Source: VRUE01 sp963697695 (GTDB lineage Bacteria; Actinomycetota; Thermoleophilia; Solirubrobacterales; 70-9). Taken from it: 64,000 bases of DNA. The notes below the pieces were generated by a model. That model was not told where the DNA came from. It saw nothing but the letters and a program-made list of their open reading frames with translations, and did not search any database. The stretch covers positions 1,426,001-1,490,000 of the forward strand of contig OY969094.1 of NCBI GenBank assembly GCA_963697695.1, read 5' to 3'. Within the stretch, counting starts at the first letter, position 1. Every line of letters starts with the position of its first letter. Made by a program: the position numbers and the translations under genes. Of this stretch, positions 61,743 to 64,000 are shown piece after piece.

Positions 61743-61818
61743 GAATATCGAAGCGTACCTAGCGGGGGCGGGGGTCGCCAGCGCCCACCGCAAGCGACCC
61801 CCCTCTTCCGAACGGCGC

Positions 61819-62208
61819 TCAGCCGCCGCTGATCGTGACCGTCTTCGAGGTGGCGGCCTCACACTTGTAGATCGGCCCGGGGGGGCTGAGCGGCTTCACT
61901 TCCGCGTAGACCTCGGCCGGGAGCTTGATGTTCTCGTTGAGTTCGTCGAGGTCGGCCTTCCAGTTGCCGTTGGCCTTCGACTTGACCCGGCTGAGGACGC
62001 CGTTGCCCTTCTGCTTGAGGACGACGGTCCGTTCGCCGACACAGCTCGAGTTGGCGGCTTTGACCTTGCCCTGGTAGCCGACGGCGCCAATCGTTACTTC
62101 CGACTTGACGGTCTGGCCTGACATCGCCGCTCCGGCGGGAATCGCCGCCGGCGCCACGACGCCGACTGCTACCGCCAGTGCCGCCCCTGCCCATTTGGTT
62201 CTGCTCAT
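61819..62208 (-). CDS. Small secreted protein, unknown function
   Basis: 129 residues with signal peptide (cleavage near A-G-A-A, 28) and two Cys likely forming a disulfide in the mature 100 residues. The mature part is beta-rich (T-V-K-S-E-V-T-I-G-A-V, R-T-V-V-L-K-Q-K-G). Strong AGGAGGG ribosome site. Divergent from ccmA. Confidence 0.7.
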   Translation of the reverse strand: MSRTKWAGAALAVAVGVVAPAAIPAGAAMSGQTVKSEVTIGAVGYQGKVKAANSSCVGERTVVLKQKGNGVLSRVKSKANGNWKADLDELNENIKLPAEVYAEVKPLSPPGPIYKCEAATSKTVTISGG

Positions 62209-62262
62209 TCGTCCCTCCTGTTGAGATGTGCCGCGGCAGCCTAGACCTTCAGAATCCCCGCG

Positions 62263-62931
62263 GTGGAGCCCGGCCAGGCCACAGATCAACCGGCGCTCAG
62301 CCTTGCCCGTCTGCGCCGCGACTACGGCGAACGTACGGCTCTCGATGGCATCGACCTCGAGCTGGGCTACGGCAAGACATTGCTGGTGCTGGGCCCCAAC
62401 GGGGCCGGCAAGACGACCTTGCTGCGCATCCTCGCGACGCTGCTGCGGCCAAGCGGTGGCGAGGTGCGGGCGCTCGGTTGCCGGATCCCGAGCGAGGCCT
62501 GGAAGCTGCGCGGCCGGATCGGCTTCCTCGGCCACGAGCCGCTGCTCTACCGCGACCTCAGCGGGCGCGAGAACATGCGCTTTCACGCCCGCCTGCACGG
62601 GATCGGCGGCGAGGGCGCGGAGGCCCGCATCGATGAGCTGCTCGCCGCCACCGGGATGGAGCGGCGCGCCGACGAGCGCGTCGCCGAGCTCTCAGCAGGA
62701 ATGCGCCAGCGCCTCGCAATCTGCCGCTGCGTCCTGCACGAGCCGCAGTTGCTGCTGCTCGACGAGCCCGACTCCAACCTCGACGCCGAGGGGCGCGAGC
62801 TGGCCCGCGCACTGATCGGACCGGGCGGCGGCCGCACCCGCGTCATCGTCAGCCATGACCCCGAGCGCTTCCTGCCCGAGGCGGATCAGGTGCTGAGACT
62901 CGAGGCCGGCGGCAGGGTGGTAGCTGCGTGA
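62263..62931 (+). CDS. ccmA: Cytochrome c maturation ABC transporter ATPase CcmA
   Basis: 222 residues. Walker A G-P-N-G-A-G-K-T-T near 45, signature L-S-A-G-M-R-Q-R-L near 145, Walker B L-L-L-L-D-E-P and H-loop S-H-D. With CcmB and CcmC it forms the haem-handling complex of system I cytochrome c maturation; identity is set by the neighbours. GTG start without Shine-Dalgarno. Stop overlaps ccmB by four bases. Confidence 0.85.
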   Translation: MEPGQATDQPALSLARLRRDYGERTALDGIDLELGYGKTLLVLGPNGAGKTTLLRILATLLRPSGGEVRALGCRIPSEAWKLRGRIGFLGHEPLLYRDLSGRENMRFHARLHGIGGEGAEARIDELLAATGMERRADERVAELSAGMRQRLAICRCVLHEPQLLLLDEPDSNLDAEGRELARALIGPGGGRTRVIVSHDPERFLPEADQVLRLEAGGRVVAA

Positions 62932-63608
62932 CTCCTTCCAGGCTCGCCTTCGCCACGATCCTTGGCAAGGATCTGCGCGCCGAGCTGCGCACGCTGCAGT
63001 CGCTGCCGGCGATGGCGCTGTTCGCCGTCACCACCTTCGTCATCTTCCGCTTCGGCCTCGACCGCACCGCCCTCTCCGGCAGCCTCGCCGCTGGGGTGCT
63101 CTGGGCAACGCTGCTCTTCGCCGCCCTGCTCGGCGTCAACCGCCTCTTCGTCGCCGAGCGCGAGGAGGGCGGCTTCGACGCGATCCGCCTCGCCCCGATC
63201 GACCGCACCGCACTCTTCGCTGCCAAGGCGACGGCGCTGTTCGCCTACCTGCTCGTGCTCGAGTTGGTGGTCGTCCCGATCTTCGCCCTCTTCTTCCTCG
63301 ATTCCGCCGCGGGGCTGCCCCCACTCGCCGCAGTTCTTCTCCTCACAGATGTCGGTCTCGCCGCCACCGGCACGCTGATCTCCTCGATGGCGGTCCATTC
63401 CCGCGCCCGCGACCTACTTGGACCGCTCGTCCTCCTGCCCTTGGTGGTGCCGCTGATGATCGCCGCGACCGGCGCCAGCGACCCGCTGCTCGGCCTGGGC
63501 GGTCCCAGTTACGAGCGCTTCGGCACCTGGCTGGCGGTGCTCGGGCTATACGATCTGATCTTCCTCCTGGTCGGATACGCGGTCTTCGACTTCCTCTTGG
63601 AGGACTAG
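62928..63608 (+). CDS. ccmB: Haem exporter membrane subunit CcmB
   Basis: 226 residues with about six transmembrane helices; K-D-L-R-A-E-L-R-T near the N-terminus, E-R-E-E-G-G-F-D-A-I-R-L in the first cytoplasmic loop and G-P-L-V-L-L-P-L-V-V-P typical of CcmB. GTG start overlaps ccmA. Confidence 0.9.
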   Translation: MTPSRLAFATILGKDLRAELRTLQSLPAMALFAVTTFVIFRFGLDRTALSGSLAAGVLWATLLFAALLGVNRLFVAEREEGGFDAIRLAPIDRTALFAAKATALFAYLLVLELVVVPIFALFFLDSAAGLPPLAAVLLLTDVGLAATGTLISSMAVHSRARDLLGPLVLLPLVVPLMIAATGASDPLLGLGGPSYERFGTWLAVLGLYDLIFLLVGYAVFDFLLED

Positions 63609-63639
63609 CCCGCCTCCCGCTCCGCACCGCGAGAAACGC

Positions 63640-64000
63640 ATGTACAGCAAAGGACTCAAGCCCCTCTCGATCGCGACCGTGGTCGCGATCGCCGCCGGCT
63701 TCTCGCTGGTCTTCTTCTACGCCCCGCTCGACGCCGACCAGGGCTTCGTCCAGAAGATCTTCTATCTGCACGTGCCGCTGGCGATCACGGCGCTGATCGG
63801 CTTCGTCGTCGGCGGCGTATTCGCGGTCATGCACCTGCGAAGCAGCGACCGGCGCTGGGACGCCTACTCCTACGTCTCGATCCACATGTCGGTGATCTTC
63901 GGCGTCGCCGTCCTGATCACCGGCTCGATCTGGGCCAAGGCCTCCTGGGGGCACTGGTGGGTCTGGGACGAGCCGACCCTGGTCAGCTTCCTGATCGTCT
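63640..64000 (+). CDS. ccmC: Cytochrome c maturation protein CcmC, N-terminal part (runs off window)
   Basis: 120 residues visible, no stop before the edge. Begins M-Y-S-K-G-L-K and has hydrophobic segments at about 10-25, 45-65 and 75-95. The WWD haem-binding motif W-G-H-W-W-V-W-D-E-P-T-L is at about 103-114. His46 (F-Y-L-H-V-P) is the conserved haem-ligand position. Third gene of the ccm operon, 31 bases after ccmB. Confidence 0.9.
   Translation, partial: MYSKGLKPLSIATVVAIAAGFSLVFFYAPLDADQGFVQKIFYLHVPLAITALIGFVVGGVFAVMHLRSSDRRWDAYSYVSIHMSVIFGVAVLITGSIWAKASWGHWWVWDEPTLVSFLIV

Overview
The window is a dense, very GC-rich bacterial chromosome segment with about 55 genes on both strands and no phage, transposon, CRISPR array, rRNA or recognisable tRNA. 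Many start codons are GTG and many neighbours overlap by 1-4 bases (ATGA, GTGA, TGATG). Gene content fits a free-living actinobacterium: PAC2-family protein, polyprenol-phosphate glycosyltransferase, DUF1385, methylmalonyl-CoA mutase and epimerase, TIGR03767-type metallophosphoesterase, and many secreted 'orphan' proteins. I suspect the class Thermoleophilia (Solirubrobacterales-like), but this is inferred from gene content only.

Layout. 0-5 kb: tail of a DUF559 endonuclease-like gene, B12-dependent acyl-CoA mutase large subunit, a secreted HtaA-like protein and an unrecognised 469-aa protein. 5-10 kb: UDP-glucuronate decarboxylase-like epimerase, then a membrane-tethered sigma factor translationally coupled to a secreted Ig-like protein. 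10-20 kb: inositol-phosphatase family enzyme, AddB/AdnA-like helicase-nuclease, PAC2 protein, split TauE-type transporter, trehalose phosphatase, PolX, glycosyltransferase, thioredoxin, tautomerase and a DUF2283 gene. 20-29 kb: an IleS2-type isoleucyl-tRNA synthetase with a swapped GxHH signature, an SDR, and a two-gene operon of a benzoylformate-decarboxylase-like ThDP enzyme plus an FAD/Fe-S 2-hydroxyacid dehydrogenase.

30.3-37.9 kb is the most interesting part. Three cobalamin riboswitches lie within about 2.1 kb and head every transcription unit of a cell-surface cluster. It contains two secreted proteins with the architecture of animal transcobalamin/intrinsic factor (alpha-alpha barrel plus DUF4430-like beta domain), a membrane-anchored barrel-only protein, a secreted DUF4430-only protein, and an ExbB/TolQ-like plus DUF2149 (ExbD-like) proton-channel pair. 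I read this as an undescribed corrinoid capture and uptake machine of a Gram-positive-type cell. The host's need for B12 is visible in the same window: mutase at 0.3 kb and methylmalonyl-CoA epimerase at 52.7 kb.

38-49 kb: fumarase, metallophosphoesterase, aldehyde dehydrogenase, SpoIID-like protein, a lipocalin-like protein, YchF, PAP2 phosphatase, BtrH-like protein and a Nei-type glycosylase whose catalytic Pro2 is Ala. 49-52 kb: two secreted low-complexity proteins, one with four long Gly/Asn/Asp-rich repeats carrying Cys-Gly-Cys/His inserts. 52-58 kb: methyltransferase, methylmalonyl-CoA epimerase, DUF1385, a decayed TauE gene, a choice-of-anchor protein and RarA. 58-64 kb: a second aldehyde dehydrogenase, a coiled-coil membrane protein, a methyltransferase/ATP-grasp pair, and the start of a cytochrome c maturation operon (ccmA, ccmB, ccmC) that runs off the window.

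Long perfect inverted repeats without U-tracts recur at gene ends and in divergent promoter regions; they are listed individually.
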